A stretch of 64,000 nucleotides of DNA from Geosiphon pyriformis (lineage: Eukaryota > Glomeromycota > Glomeromycetes > Archaeosporales > Geosiphonaceae). Shown here in pieces: positions 45,568-56,682 of this stretch (position 1 is its first letter; each line of letters starts with the position of its first letter). The stretch is taken from contig JAAOMT010000710.1 of the NCBI GenBank assembly GCA_016748015.1, forward strand, positions 227,885-291,884. Reading direction: 5' to 3'. A model generated the notes under the pieces. It was given only the letters and a program-made list of their open reading frames with translations, did not search any database and was not told where the DNA came from. A program made the position numbers and the translations under genes.

Positions 45568-46666
45568 TAACAGATCTGGTTTAGAAATTTGTAATGTGCA
45601 ATATTCAAAATATTAAGTCTTTGCAAAACAGAAAGACATTATTTGTTGACACAAAAAATCAAATAATATGATTTCTTTGTTTTTAAGATGAAATTAAGGT
45701 CTAGTATTAGGTTTTAGATCATGAATAAGTTTGATGGGATTTGGGTTTTTACTTCTGATTTGGATGTTGGTTTTTTTGGCACTGGAGTTGCTATAATTAT
45801 GAACAATTTTTTGGCTTGGCATGTTTCAAAGGTGGATGAGATTCTGAATTAATTGATTTCTATGTGTTTTTTGTTTAAAAACAAGCTTTTAGTTATAATT
45901 CTAGACTTATATACTGGTATATCTATTGGTGTACATTTTGGCCAAGCTTCTAATATCAACTCTATGATTTTTAAAACAGTTAATTCTAATTCTTTTATGG
46001 TTTTAAGTGACAACTTTAATGAAAATAGATCTAAAAAGAGTGCAAGTTTCAAGTTCTGTTTGGGTCTAAGTCTAGTTAACACTTTTAATGAGCATTCATT
46101 GACCAAAACTTTTATTTAGAGCAATTCTAGAGGTATTAAAAAGGTGCTGGATTTTATTTTTGTAAGTAAAAATCTGGCATCATCAATTACATGTCATAAA
46201 ATTGATTGTATGTCTGAGTTTTTTAATATAAATTATAAGGCAGTTTCAGTTTTAATCAGTTTGGGTAGACTCTTAGATGCTTGTCTTAATAGTGCTTATA
46301 AATAGACCAATTAAAACTAGTAGAAATTTAGGTTAGGTAACACTAATAAAGTCTAATGGTTATATTTTAAAAAACAATTTTCTGCTGAGCTGTTAGTGAA
46401 GGGAGATGTATTTGTAAATGTGAAAAACAACAGTGACTTAAATACAATGTGAATAGTACTAAAAGATATTATAGTACAAACTACTAATATAGTGTTTTTT
46501 AGACATTAGTATAGTAAATATAATTGTTTGAAAAACAAATATTCTTTGAAATTCTTTAAATTGAAATTGCTTATTGTGAAAATTGTAAAAGTTTAAAATT
46601 CTGGAGATTTCTTGAATTTTGACTGTCTTATTGGGATTTGTTTGGTTATTAATAATGTTGAGACAT
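45568..46666 (+). pseudogene. L3: AP-type endonuclease region
   Basis: The fold is clearer than in L2: KFDGIWVFTSDLDVGFFGTG, VAIIMNNFLAWHVSKVDEI, LLVIILDLYTGISIGVHFGQ, then VLSDNFNENRSKK where GGDFNEDG is expected (catalytic Asp to Asn), VLDFIFVSKNLA, and NINYKAVSVLI for the final D-H pair, also lost. The linker is cut at 46666 by the family D insert and resumes at 47670. Confidence 0.85.
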
Positions 46667-47665
46667 TGTTATGAGTAAACTTGGTGAAATAAAAAAATGG
46701 TAATATTTGGTGTTCTTAATTATCAGTAATACATGTTTTGTGTAATTCTGTTAACTTAGTCTTGATTATCAGTCTCTAAAGATCTTATCTATTGGTTGTA
46801 AATTTACCTATCAAGTTTTTTGGTTATAAAGCACAGAGGTTTGGCTTTCACTGATTGCAACTTCTTATAAATATAAGCTATCTTCTCTGAGCTAACAAGT
46901 ATAGTTATTAAGATCTGGTATTGTCTTTTTATTTTTCTGATAAGCTACCAAGATAATGTTAATATCTAAAACTTAGGAGGAGCTTCCTTTTTTTACCAGG
47001 CTATTATGAAGTCTATTCTCAAACAGTTAATTTTACTATGTTGTCATTTTACAAGAAAAAATAAAAAAAAAAATAAAAAATAAAAAAAAAATAAAAATAA
47101 AAAAAAATAAAAATAAAAAAAGATAAATTAGTATTGTCAATTATCATAATCAAGAATGATTAGTCCAGGTTATTAAGAGTTTGAGGTGTTTATGCTAAGA
47201 GCATCTGTTCTGAAATAAAAGAGTAAACTAAGAATTAGTTTGATTTACACACAAGATAATTGATGACCATGTATTGAAGATTTGTTTGTGGTTTTTTTCA
47301 AATAAGTTCTTTATTTTTGTAAGATGTAATAATTTATAAGAAAGAAAAAAATTGATTCTTGTCTGGATGTCTCTTTAACTTCTACAGCTACTCATTTTTA
47401 TATATTCTTTTTGTTCTACAGAATTGCTTCTGATTGCTTTGTTATTTCTGTTATTGCTTTATTTTTCTACATTATCACTAGTTATCCTATGTTATAACAC
47501 ATTATCCTATGTTATAACATATTATCCTATATTATTATGTGTTATACTATGTTATAATATGTTATCCTACGTTATTACATGTTATTCTGTATTATTTTGT
47601 GTCATCACGTTTTTTGGTCATGTTTTCTCCATAATTTTGGATTGGTTTTTCTTATTCAGATAACA
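46667..47665 (-). mobile_element. Family D insert in L3
   Basis: 999 bp beginning TGTTATGAG and ending ATAACA. The flanks are ACAT and ATAT, a 4-bp duplication with one C-to-T change. Removing it rejoins the L3 linker (compare L2 near 39480-39600). A second copy in the other orientation lies at 56897-57887. It has no coding sequence; the open stretch at 47424-47663 is a translation of a tandem repeat. Ends and duplication length point to an LTR-type unit, either a solo LTR or a small non-coding LTR element. Confidence 0.85.
47469..47607. repeat. 20-bp tandem repeat in the family D insert
   Basis: About six to seven units of 20 bp of the type CATTATCCTATGTTATAACA. The first two units are identical; later ones vary mainly at C/T positions. 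The second family D copy holds a decayed form of the same array on the other strand near 56955-57040. Confidence 0.88.
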
Positions 47666-49700
47666 ATATCTAAAGTTGTTAACATAGTCCTAAATAGTAT
47701 AAGTTTAATGGATTTGATTAAGCATTTGTCAATAGTGAAAAAAAAGTATTGAAAGTCTAAGTATTATAAGTTTAAAGTATCTGAGAATATAGTTATTAGA
47801 AAGATGATTGACTATTATATGGTTTGATAAAGGACAAATAATAAAAAGTATTTTGAACTGTCTATTTCACAAAGTTGTTTTGGATCACTTGGTGGTAAAA
47901 AATGAGTTGGTAGTTAAGCCTGATAAAGTAAAGCTTAAGGTGGATAAAATTATAGAAAAGTGGATAAAGAAAAACAGTCAGTACTTTTAAAGATGTTTGA
48001 TTTTTGGGCTCATTAATATATGTCTTTAGACTATATTAATAATGGTGTCTTTTCTGATATGATGAAAAAAATTAATATGGAGAAGTTGTCTTTGGTTGTT
48101 AATAATTTATTAAATAATAAAGCTGCCAGTTTGTTTAAAATATCTAATAAACTTTGGAAACATTGTAATAGAAAGGTGTTGATTTGTCTTTTGAAATTGT
48201 TGAATTCATGTTTGACTTTGAATATGATTTTGATTTCTTGGAAAAGAGCATAGATCTTAATGATTCCAAAACCTTATAAATAAAATGGCATTTTAATAAA
48301 TATTAAGTCTATTGCATTAATCAAAACAGTCTAGAAGATATTATTTAAGATTTTTTCTAATAGAATCTTATTGATATGTAGCAAATTTGTCCTATATGGT
48401 GATAATTTTTCAGTGTTAAAAGATACTTTGACTCAGTTTCTTATTTTTGTCATTGAATTAGTTGTTAAAGATATTTTAAAAAAAAACAAGGAGCTTTGGT
48501 TAGTATTGCAGAATATGTGCAAAGCTTATGATTTAGTCAGCTAGTATTATTTAAAGACTAGTTTATATTACATTAAGATATGCAATTGGTTTATTAAGTT
48601 TTTTAGCAATATTTATAAAGATTAGATTAATAAAGTAATAACAGACTTTAGATTCTTATATGGCTATAGAGTATATAATGGCTTGAATTAAGATGAAGTT
48701 TTTTCTCTGCTTTTTTAAAGAATTTTCTATAACCCACTTTTGGGTAAAGTGAAAAGACATAAGCACTTATGTGGATACCATATTAATTTTAAGTTTGTGG
48801 TAAAAACTGACAAAGTTGAGACTGTTGGTGGAAAAACTTCTTTTTTAGTGGCTGGTGCCTTTGTCAATAACACAATCTGGATCAGAAGTTGTTAAGCTTT
48901 GACACAATGCATTTTAAATATTACCAATAAGTTTTTGATATCAATAATATTTTAATTAACAATAATAAGACAGTGGCTATTCTTATTAATCAAGATGTCA
49001 AATCTGTTTTATTGTTGATTAATGGTTTATTTATCTCAATTTCTAAAAAAAATGAATTACACAGGTACTTAGACATTTTTTTATTTACTGAAAGTCTCTC
49101 TAAATCTAGTTTGGTTCAGGCTTATACAGATATTAAGTTTTTTTCAAATATAGTGTTAAAGAAGGCTATTACAGATAAACAGTTTTCTTATTTGGTTTTA
49201 GCTGTTCTGCAGTTCATAGTTAATTATTATATGCAGTTCAATTTTGTTTTAGTGAATGTATATCACAAGTGGAATGTGATGATCAGAAAATGTCTTAAAG
49301 CCAAAGCTGGTCTGTCATATGACTTTTTCAATGAGACTTTGCATTATCTATCTCTATATGATTTGAAATCTTTTGAACAAGTGCAGTCTGAAGAGAAGTT
49401 GGCTTTAGTAATTTTTTTTTCCAATGCTCATGGCATTTTTGAATATCTTTTTAAGCATAGGTTTTTAGATTTGCAGATTTTGGGGTGGTTTTCTTTGAAT
49501 TCTTTACAGTTTTCTGTCAAGTTATATGTTAGTCCAGTTAATAATTTCTTGGCTGGTATAATGAAAATTTTTTTGGAAAATAAGTTATCTTTGGTAAACA
49601 GCTTACTTAATACTTTTTGTAAGTCAAATAGATTTCTAATGTTTAACATTTTAAGGCAACTTTTGTATTATAACTCTGTTTTTTCTTTAAAGTAGTTTGG
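47666..49700 (+). pseudogene. L3: linker and reverse transcriptase
   Basis: After the insert: KHLSIVKKKYWKSKYY-like linker, FHKVVLDHLVVKNELVVKPD, then SLDYINNGVFSDMMKKINME, LNNKAASLFKISNKLWKHCN, and MIPKPYKWNGILINIKSIAL-like residues. Next come GDNFSVLKDTLTQFL, NKELWLVLQNMCKAYDLV-like residues, and AGAFVNNTIWI where FVDD is FVNN (48860-48871), so both catalytic Asp are Asn. The thumb (NNKTVAILINQDVKS, LHRYLDIFLFTESLSKSSLV) is open for 240 codons. Confidence 0.88.
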
Positions 49701-51235
49701 TGTTATATTTAATAACAGATTTTTAGACAAAAAAGGGAATATAATGAACTAAAAAACATTTTAGTAGTAGAAAAGATTAGATTTTAAGAGCTTTGTGTCT
49801 TATTGGTGTATATTGGTATCTGAGTTTATAAGCAAAAATGATTTTTTGGAGGCTGGATCTGCTGTTGTTTTTGGATTGTCTATGCTGAATGTCTTGAATT
49901 CCAAGAAGTTCTATGATGTTCATAATTGTTTACTGAAAATTTGGTCTGATTGTATTGAGATTTATACTGATGAGTTCTTAAAAGATGTTAGTTCTGCTAA
50001 GGTAGCAAGTGGAGCAACTGCTTATTTTCTAACTGTAGATGTGGGTGTTGGAGTTAGAATGCATGGACTTTTATCTTCTATTTTGGCTGAATTGCAAGCT
50101 GTTGCTTTGGTTTTGAAGTGTGTTCTGTCTTCATGTGCTGTAGTTTTGTATTTAAACAGCCAATCTACAATTAATGCTTGTGTGTCTGAGACTTTGTTTG
50201 TACTGCCCAACTTCCACAATTAATGTTGAATTAAAAAATTGCATGTAGTTAATCTTATTAGAGATAAAAATATTTTGGTTAAGTAGGTAAAAGTTAAGAA
50301 ACATTCAGGAATTCTGAGCAATATTAGAGCTAATAAATTGGCTGGCAAGGCCACTTTCTCCTCTTTTTTGTTGCCAGTTGGGATTTGGAAATGGTTTTTG
50401 GTTGCTGAAAATACAGTTGTGTTTGGTAACACTTATCATTTTGTTCATAATTTGTACTGATCAATTTGCCATGCTGATTAGAAGGCCAGTTCTGATTATA
50501 ACATAGTTTCAAATATTATAATTAAGGAGATAAATTGGGCTGCTACTAAGAAAATCTGGCATATTAACTTACATATGCTCTTAAGTTTCATTAATAGAAA
50601 TTCAGTTAATTTGTGTACATATTTAATAAAAGCAGTATATAGACAGCTGTCAATAGTATTAAGAAAAAGTTGTATAACAGAAAGTATTTTGGAGTGTTGT
50701 GTTTGTTGTGTGATAAAATGGAGGTGTTTGATCATGTTTTTACTTGCATTAGTAATATTGGTATTCATGAAAATATTTTGGCTAAGGCTGCAAAAAGATA
50801 GACTTTTCTTGCTTGCCAACTTTTGCCATTTTGTATTTATTTTTATTGTGCTCTTCAGACATAAATCTGTATATTACAGTTTGCAAAAGCTTTGTGTTAA
50901 AAGATTGATATGCTGAGGCTATTTTGGTTTTTGAGAAAAAAGGGAAGACTGTTCTGGCTTTTATTAAATACATAAAGTTTGTGGTAAATTTGTATTGTAA
51001 TAAGATGTAATTTATTAAATTCAAACATAAAGTAAATATGAAAAAGTCTAAATTAATCAAAAATAATGGTGTGATTTTGAATTTGTCTTGCTGTGTAGTG
51101 TTTATGTTGTTAAATAGAGTGATTTGTATGCTTAGTGTTTTGGAATTTTTTGCTGTTAGCTTTAGTAGATACAGAATGTGTTATTTCTTTTTTAATTTGA
51201 ATAATATTCTATTTGTTGCCATAGATGTATAGTAT
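49701..51235 (+). pseudogene. L3: RNase H and C-terminal Cys/His region
   Basis: RNase H is nearly readable: EIYTDEFLKDVSSAKVASGA keeps the first Asp, LSSILAELQAVALVLKCV keeps the Glu, and VVLYLNSQSTINACVSE has Asn for the third acidic residue. A C-terminal stretch with LSIVLRKSCITESILECCVC and KWRCLIMF matches the C-rich end of related LINE proteins, and the last residues (VLEFFAVSFSRYRMCYFF) match L2. RNase H would remove the RNA template. Confidence 0.85.
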
Positions 51236-51376
51236 TGTCTTGTCTGGCCTGAGTGGCTGGTTATATGTAGTAAAAACATAAACTGTATTTAGTTTAAGCT
51301 ATTTAGTTTGGGTTTATATACTAAATAGCAGTTGAACTTTACCTATTAATCTCATAATAATAATAATAATAATAAG

Positions 51377-52744
51377 TTTTTTATTTAAAAATTAATTATA
51401 TAAAATATTTTTAACACAAAATTAAAATTAAAAAAAATTTAAATTTGACAACAAAAATGATATTAAAATCAAAACTAATAATATTAACAAGAAAAAATAT
51501 TAAAATATTTAAAAATTTTACACAATTAAACAATATTTAATAAAAGTAAAACAACAAATATTAATACTAATAATATAAAAATAAGTTTGTTAAAAATATT
51601 GGATTTGGTTTAAACAATAGTAAAAAAAAACTTTTAATGTTTTAAATAGTTTAATACCAAAAATATTAAAATCAGTTTTTTAAAAAAAAATTATTTAAAC
51701 AGCCAAAATTTGAAAACAATAATATAAATATAATTTTTTTTGTTTTTTTTTAAAGTTTTATTGCCAATAAAAAGATTAAATTTATTATTAAAAAATTATT
51801 TATATTAAATATTAACTTGTTAATTATAAATAATTTTTTTTAAAAAAATTACAAAATATTTTTATTAATAATTAGTTTTAAAAAAACTTATTTACTTAAA
51901 ATTTTGTAAAATTATTAAATTATTATTTATTTTTATATTAGATTTAATTAAATTAAACTTATTAATTAAAAAAATTTGTGTTTATAAATGCTGATTTTAA
52001 ATATATAAATATTTATACAAATTAAAAAATTATTATTAAAAAATTTTAATTAATACTTTTAAAAAAAACTAGAATTAAATTTATTAAATTAAATAAATTT
52101 ATTATATTATTTTTATGTAATTTATTTTAATTGAAAAAACTATATTATAAAACTAATATATATAAAATTATAAATAAAAAAAAGTTATTTTAAACAAGTT
52201 TTTATCTGATTTTAATGTGTTTTCAAATATAAATAATAAATTTAGTAATAATAATAATAGTATTTTCTAAACTAATAGTGATTTTAAATTTAATAAAGAA
52301 AGTAAATTTTTTTTGGTTTGGTTGTAAACACTTTTAAAACAAAATAAATTAATATTAATATAATTAACAATTAAACAAATTAGACAATAATGATCAAAAA
52401 GTTTTTTATAAAAACATTTAAAATAATTATAAATACTATATTAGTTAAATTTGAAAAAATTAGATTAATTAAAATACTAAAAATATCAATTAAATTTATT
52501 AATCATAAACAAGTTGATTTTTTGGCTTTTAAATAATTTATTTTATTTAAAAAAAATGCAATTAGAATTGTCAAAATAAATATTAACAATATATTATAAG
52601 ATTTAAAAAATATGCATAAAATTTTGCTTTATAAAAATAATAACTTATAATTTATAAGATTATATAAAATTTATTAATAAATAAATTTGTATTATTAATT
52701 AATATTTAATTATATATGTTAAAATTAAAGTAACAAAAACTCTT
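51377..52744 (+). pseudogene. LINE copy L4, 5' part, very decayed
   Basis: The first 300 bases are featureless A/T runs. From about 52170 the plus strand follows the ORF1-like part of L3: VKFEKIRLIKILK, FINHKQVDFLAFK then FILFKKNAIRIVKININ (compare LMRKDSVRIAKAIGN), then KILLYKNNN (compare VLLYILLVG). CpG is absent and G+C very low. An ORF1-only retroposon interrupts at 52745; L4 resumes at about 54907. Confidence 0.65.
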
Positions 52745-54906
52745 TATCTCCTTAATTTTATGACCATAACCAGAACAAAGAATAAAAAAGCTGCACCTGA
52801 TATCTGTCCTAAGATATCTAATAAAATTTCAACCAAAGGAGTTTTCTCTGTTGTAGAAGCAACTAGGCAAAATGTTTTAGAAGTCTTTCTTTTACTCAGT
52901 AATCATAATAAGCTGTCTTTGGTAGCCACTGAAGCAATTTTTTCATCCTTGACTGGTTTCTCATCAGTCAAAGTTCTTTCAAAGAAACACACTTGGGTTA
53001 GTTCCAGTGTTGCCTCTACTCTAATCAAAAGTTCAAAAAAGTGAGAACAATCGCTTGTCTCTGCTATTGTTACACCGAACTCCTTTGTGGTTCCCAATGA
53101 GATCTTAGATGAGATCTTTATAGCATTATCCAGCACATCATCCAAGATGGGCCAAGATCAACCACTGGCTGTGTTGTCAAATATGGTGTCTTTTGGCAAA
53201 TCATCACTGGTTTTAGAAACAAAACAATCTCTTTCTGTTGGGTCACCTGTTTTTAAGAACTGGGCTAATCAAATGGAAACTGAATTATTTCCTCCTCTAG
53301 TTTCTGGTGCTTTTTTTAGTGGTGCTTGAGAAACTATTACTAGTCATTAAAGATTTGCTGGGTGGATGGCCTCTATTCTGGTACCTGATGCTACTTTTAA
53401 GATCAAATTGGCTCATGTTAAGGCTGTTTTTCAGTCTGTACATGGTTTCTTAGGTGTTAAATCTGTTTTAAAAGACAATGTAAAGCTTTTCTGTGTGAAG
53501 TTTGCTTCTCAACAGTCTTTAGAAGCTGCGTTTTTAGTTGAGCTTACAAGCTTTGTTTGTTTGACCACTCTCAAAATTGCCAAGTTTTTGGTGGTTTTTG
53601 AATCTGGTTCCTTTCCTGCTGCTGTTGCACTGCATGATGTACCTTTGGGTGTGTCCGCTGCTAATATTAAGATGGCTCTTAGTGTATTTGGTGAAGTTGC
53701 CCGTGTTGTGCTGAAGCCTGCTGGTGTTTGGCAGTACATGGTTGTTTACTTTAAGAAATTGGATGCTGCTACTGCTACTCTCAATCATTGGTCAATTCTG
53801 GTGGGCAAAGATAGTGTTAGGATCCTTCCAGTTATTAATCAGAATAAGGCCATTCTGTCTCATAATAGGTTCAAGGCCAAGTTGGTCAATCTTCCTTTTG
53901 GCTGCACAGCTTTTGAAATTAGTGATATGATTTCTCAAGTTGGTGGGCAAATGTGCTTTATCTCTCAGTCTTCTGATTCTGGTCGTCACTTCCAGTTTGC
54001 TCTAATCACATTTGGCTCTCAAGTTGATCTGAATCTTGCTGTTATGAAAACTAGTACACTAAAAAAGAACTATATCTGGTAAAAAACTCCTGGTTGTTGG
54101 CACTGTTTTAGGTGTTAAGAAGTGGGTCATTTGGCTGTAGACTGTAAAGTTGCTTTGCCTCCTTTATTTAAGACTTTCAAGGTGTTCAAACCATATTTTG
54201 TTGGTTTTTTGTCTTATGTTAAGGCATCTGCTTCCTCTGTTATGTCTGAATTTCCTCCTTTGGTGGCTTTCACTCCTTTTATGGCTGCTGTTGATTCTGC
54301 TGTTGGGTCCAGATTAGACTCTTTGGAAAAGCAAATTTCGGATTTGGCTGCTTTGGTAAAGTCTATTGTTGAGCCTGTTGGCTCTTTGGTTGCCTTGGTA
54401 TTTTGTCTCCTTGATGATAATACTGTTAAGAATGTTCAGTTAGAGAAAGATTTCCTTTCTATGAAATATGCTTCTAACAATTTTGCCAATCTTTTGGTTA
54501 GTATGTCTAAGAATATTGCTTGTCTTAGATCTGAAGTTAACTTTGGTGGCATGAATTATGATGATATGCAGGCTACCAAATCTTCTCTCTTGAGTGAAGA
54601 CACTGTTGAGCATGCTATAGCTTTGTGATAGATGTCGGGTGCTGAAGTTAAGAGTAGTGTTGAATCTACTAGATTATTTCTTAGTGAGTTTATTTTTAAT
54701 TCTAGGAATCTGAATGGTGTTATTGAAAAAATTTGTGGATTGGGATTATTTTCACCTTTTATTGTTTCAGCATAGTGTGTTCTTGATTGGTCTAAGTGAC
54801 TAGTCACATGTAGAAAGCACATGATTAACATCTAGTTTAGATCATTTCTTTGGTCTATAGCATTAGATTGTTTTTGGGCTGTACTCATTAAGCAAATAAA
54901 AAAAAA
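52745..54906 (+). mobile_element. ORF1-only (half-LINE) retroposon inserted in L4
   Basis: A 2.16-kb unit with one reading frame and a LINE 3' end. Its last 130 bases (GTCTAAGTGACTAGTCACAT, TGTAGAAAGCACATGATTAA, CATTAAGCAAATAAAAAAAA) resemble the 3' ends of L2 and L3, the part a LINE RT recognises. There is no endonuclease or RT. L4 protein homology continues on both sides, so this is an insertion. It is much less decayed than its host. Target duplications could not be fixed because both flanks are A/T runs. Confidence 0.8.
52760..54775 (+). pseudogene. ORF1-type RNA-binding protein of the half-LINE
   Basis: 672 codons in one frame from MTITRTKNKKAAPDICPKIS, with no indel. Stops: 53042 TGA, 53327 TGA, 53348 TAA, 54080 TAA, 54116 TAA, 54626 TGA, 54629 TAG, each one C-to-T or G-to-A from Arg, Gln or Trp. 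Two RRM-like repeats are visible (VALHDVPLGVSAANIKMALS then GVWQYMVVYF and LVGKDSVRILPV; AKLVNLPFGCTAFEISDMIS then FALITFGSQVDL). A CCHC knuckle follows, CFRC-stop-EVGHLAVDC, with the stop inside the loop, and near the C-terminus a heptad-like stretch (LDSLEKQISDLAALVKSIVE). It is homologous to the N-terminal part of the L3 polyprotein. Probable role: packaging its own RNA for reverse transcription by LINE enzymes. Confidence 0.85.
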
Positions 54907-56682
54907 TTTAAATATATTACAGTATGTTTTAAATAAAAAAAACATAATAATAACTGTAATTATATTTTTAGTTTTTAAAAATTTTATTTTATAATAGATT
55001 AAGTTAAATTTGCTATTTTGCTTTATATATTAAAAATTTAATTATATCTTTTTTATATATGTTAATATATTATTATTTTCTAAAACTAAGTTCAATTTCT
55101 GTTTTTTATAGTTAAATAAATAAAATTTATAATTATTTATGCCAAAAAAACAATTTTAATTGCATATTTAATTTCTTTTAATAAATTATTTTGGCTTAAA
55201 TTATTGGTTATAATGTTTGTAATTTTTTTTTAAGTTTATATCTTAAAATATTATTTCTTTTGGCTTAATAATTTTTTTTCTATTTATATTATTTTTAAAT
55301 ATATGTTTAAATACTTTTAAATACTTTTTAGAGCTTTTGGCTAATTAAGTTTTGGCAATTTTTATTATTATATTTGCTAATAGTTATACTTATAGAAATA
55401 AACTCTAATATTAATATAAATATTTTATGGTGGTTTTTTGCTTTTAAATTTAAATAGTAGTAAAATTTTTACTGCTAAAATAAATAATTTAAAATCTAAA
55501 ATATTAATATTAAAAAGATTTATTGGTGTTATTTTGGTCTTTTTAAATTTTTTGGTTTTTAATATTTGGTTTTTTTTTTTTTTAATAACTGGTTTGATTT
55601 AAAAAATTGTTATATAATATATATATAAGATAATTAATCTTATTAAGTATGAAAATATTATTAAATAATATAAAAATAATAGCAATCTTATTTTAATTTT
55701 TATAAAAACTAAGCAAAAATATTGTATTAAGTTTTAAATTATAAATAATTTTTATATCTAGTTTAAATTTAAATTATCTAAGTTTTAATATAGTAATTAT
55801 TATAAATATTAGTATAATTAAACATATTAGCAAAGTATTTAAAGTCTTAAGCAGGCTCTTATGTATTTATTTTTTATTTAAAAACAAGTATTTAGTTTTA
55901 ATATTAAAATTATATATTAAAATATTACTTAATACATACTTGGTTTAAGTTAACATAATTAATTTGCTTATTACTAATACAATTAACATAAGTATTTTTA
56001 TTTTTAGTAACAATTTTAAGAAAAATAATTCTAATATAATATAAGTTTTAGAAGATATTTAAATTTAAATTTGGTTAATTTTTTTAATAATAATATTTTT
56101 GTTAAAACAATAACTTAAAGTAATTTTTATAATATAAAAAAGTTGATTAATTTTATTTTGGTATTTTTTTTTTGTAATATTATAATAATTTATAATATTT
56201 TAGATATACAAAATTGTTTTTTATAGATTATAAAACTGTATTTATTTTAATTAATTTGAATAGTCTTCTAAATATTTGGTTTTTTGCTATATATAAATAA
56301 ATTTATTATTAAAAATTTAACATAAAAAGAACTAATATTAATAAATAGAATAAATTTAAAAAAGCTTTTTTAATTCAGACTAAATTAATTTTTAGTATAT
56401 TTGATATAACAAAAAGTATTAAAATTTAGATTTTATGTAAGACTGCTTTAAAAATATAATATTTTTAATTACTAAAAAAAATTTTTCTAAGTTGTGATTT
56501 AATAATTTATTTATTGTGAAAAATTTTTATTTGTTATATTATTATAATTTAAAGCTTTTAGTTTTAAAAATTTTGAAGTTATTAATTTTATGTTTGAGCT
56601 ATAATTTTATTTGTTTTATGTATATATAGTTAATAAAAAACTTTGTAAAAACTTTTATTGTATCTGGTTTAATGTATAATAC
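54907..56682 (+). pseudogene. L4: ORF1 end and endonuclease relic
   Basis: Decayed continuation of L4. LYAKKTILIAYLISFNKLFW (55130-55190) matches the YKKKQTLIVCLVSFGNKTW part of L3, and KVLSRLLCIYFLFKNKYLVL (about 55840-55900) with SNNFKKNNSN (about 56005-56035) match the endonuclease strand and GDFN loop. The family C LTR interrupts at 56683. Almost every C is gone. Confidence 0.65.

Larger units (their letters stand above)
43491..51376 (+). mobile_element. LINE copy L3, split by a family D insert
   Basis: A full-length LINE, about 6.9 kb without the insert at 46667-47665. It ends in the shared 3' UTR (GTGGCTGGTTATATGTAG, ACATAAACTGTATTTAG) and a (TAA)n run at about 51354-51376. Its N-terminal sequence differs from L2, so it belongs to another subfamily. 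Stops fall largely at expected Trp, Gln and Arg codons. Confidence 0.92.

Noticed and set aside
47424-47663. Open stretch of 79 codons resembling a hydrophobic membrane protein
   Set aside because: It is a translation of the 20-bp tandem repeat and the end of the family D insert. The repeat unit and A/T bias explain the Leu/Ile/Tyr-rich protein.
46667-47665. Family D as a DNA transposon with terminal inverted repeats
   Set aside because: Only the 6-bp TGTTAT/ATAACA is inverted, which is normal for LTR ends here, and the 4-bp duplications match integrase behaviour of the gypsy elements.
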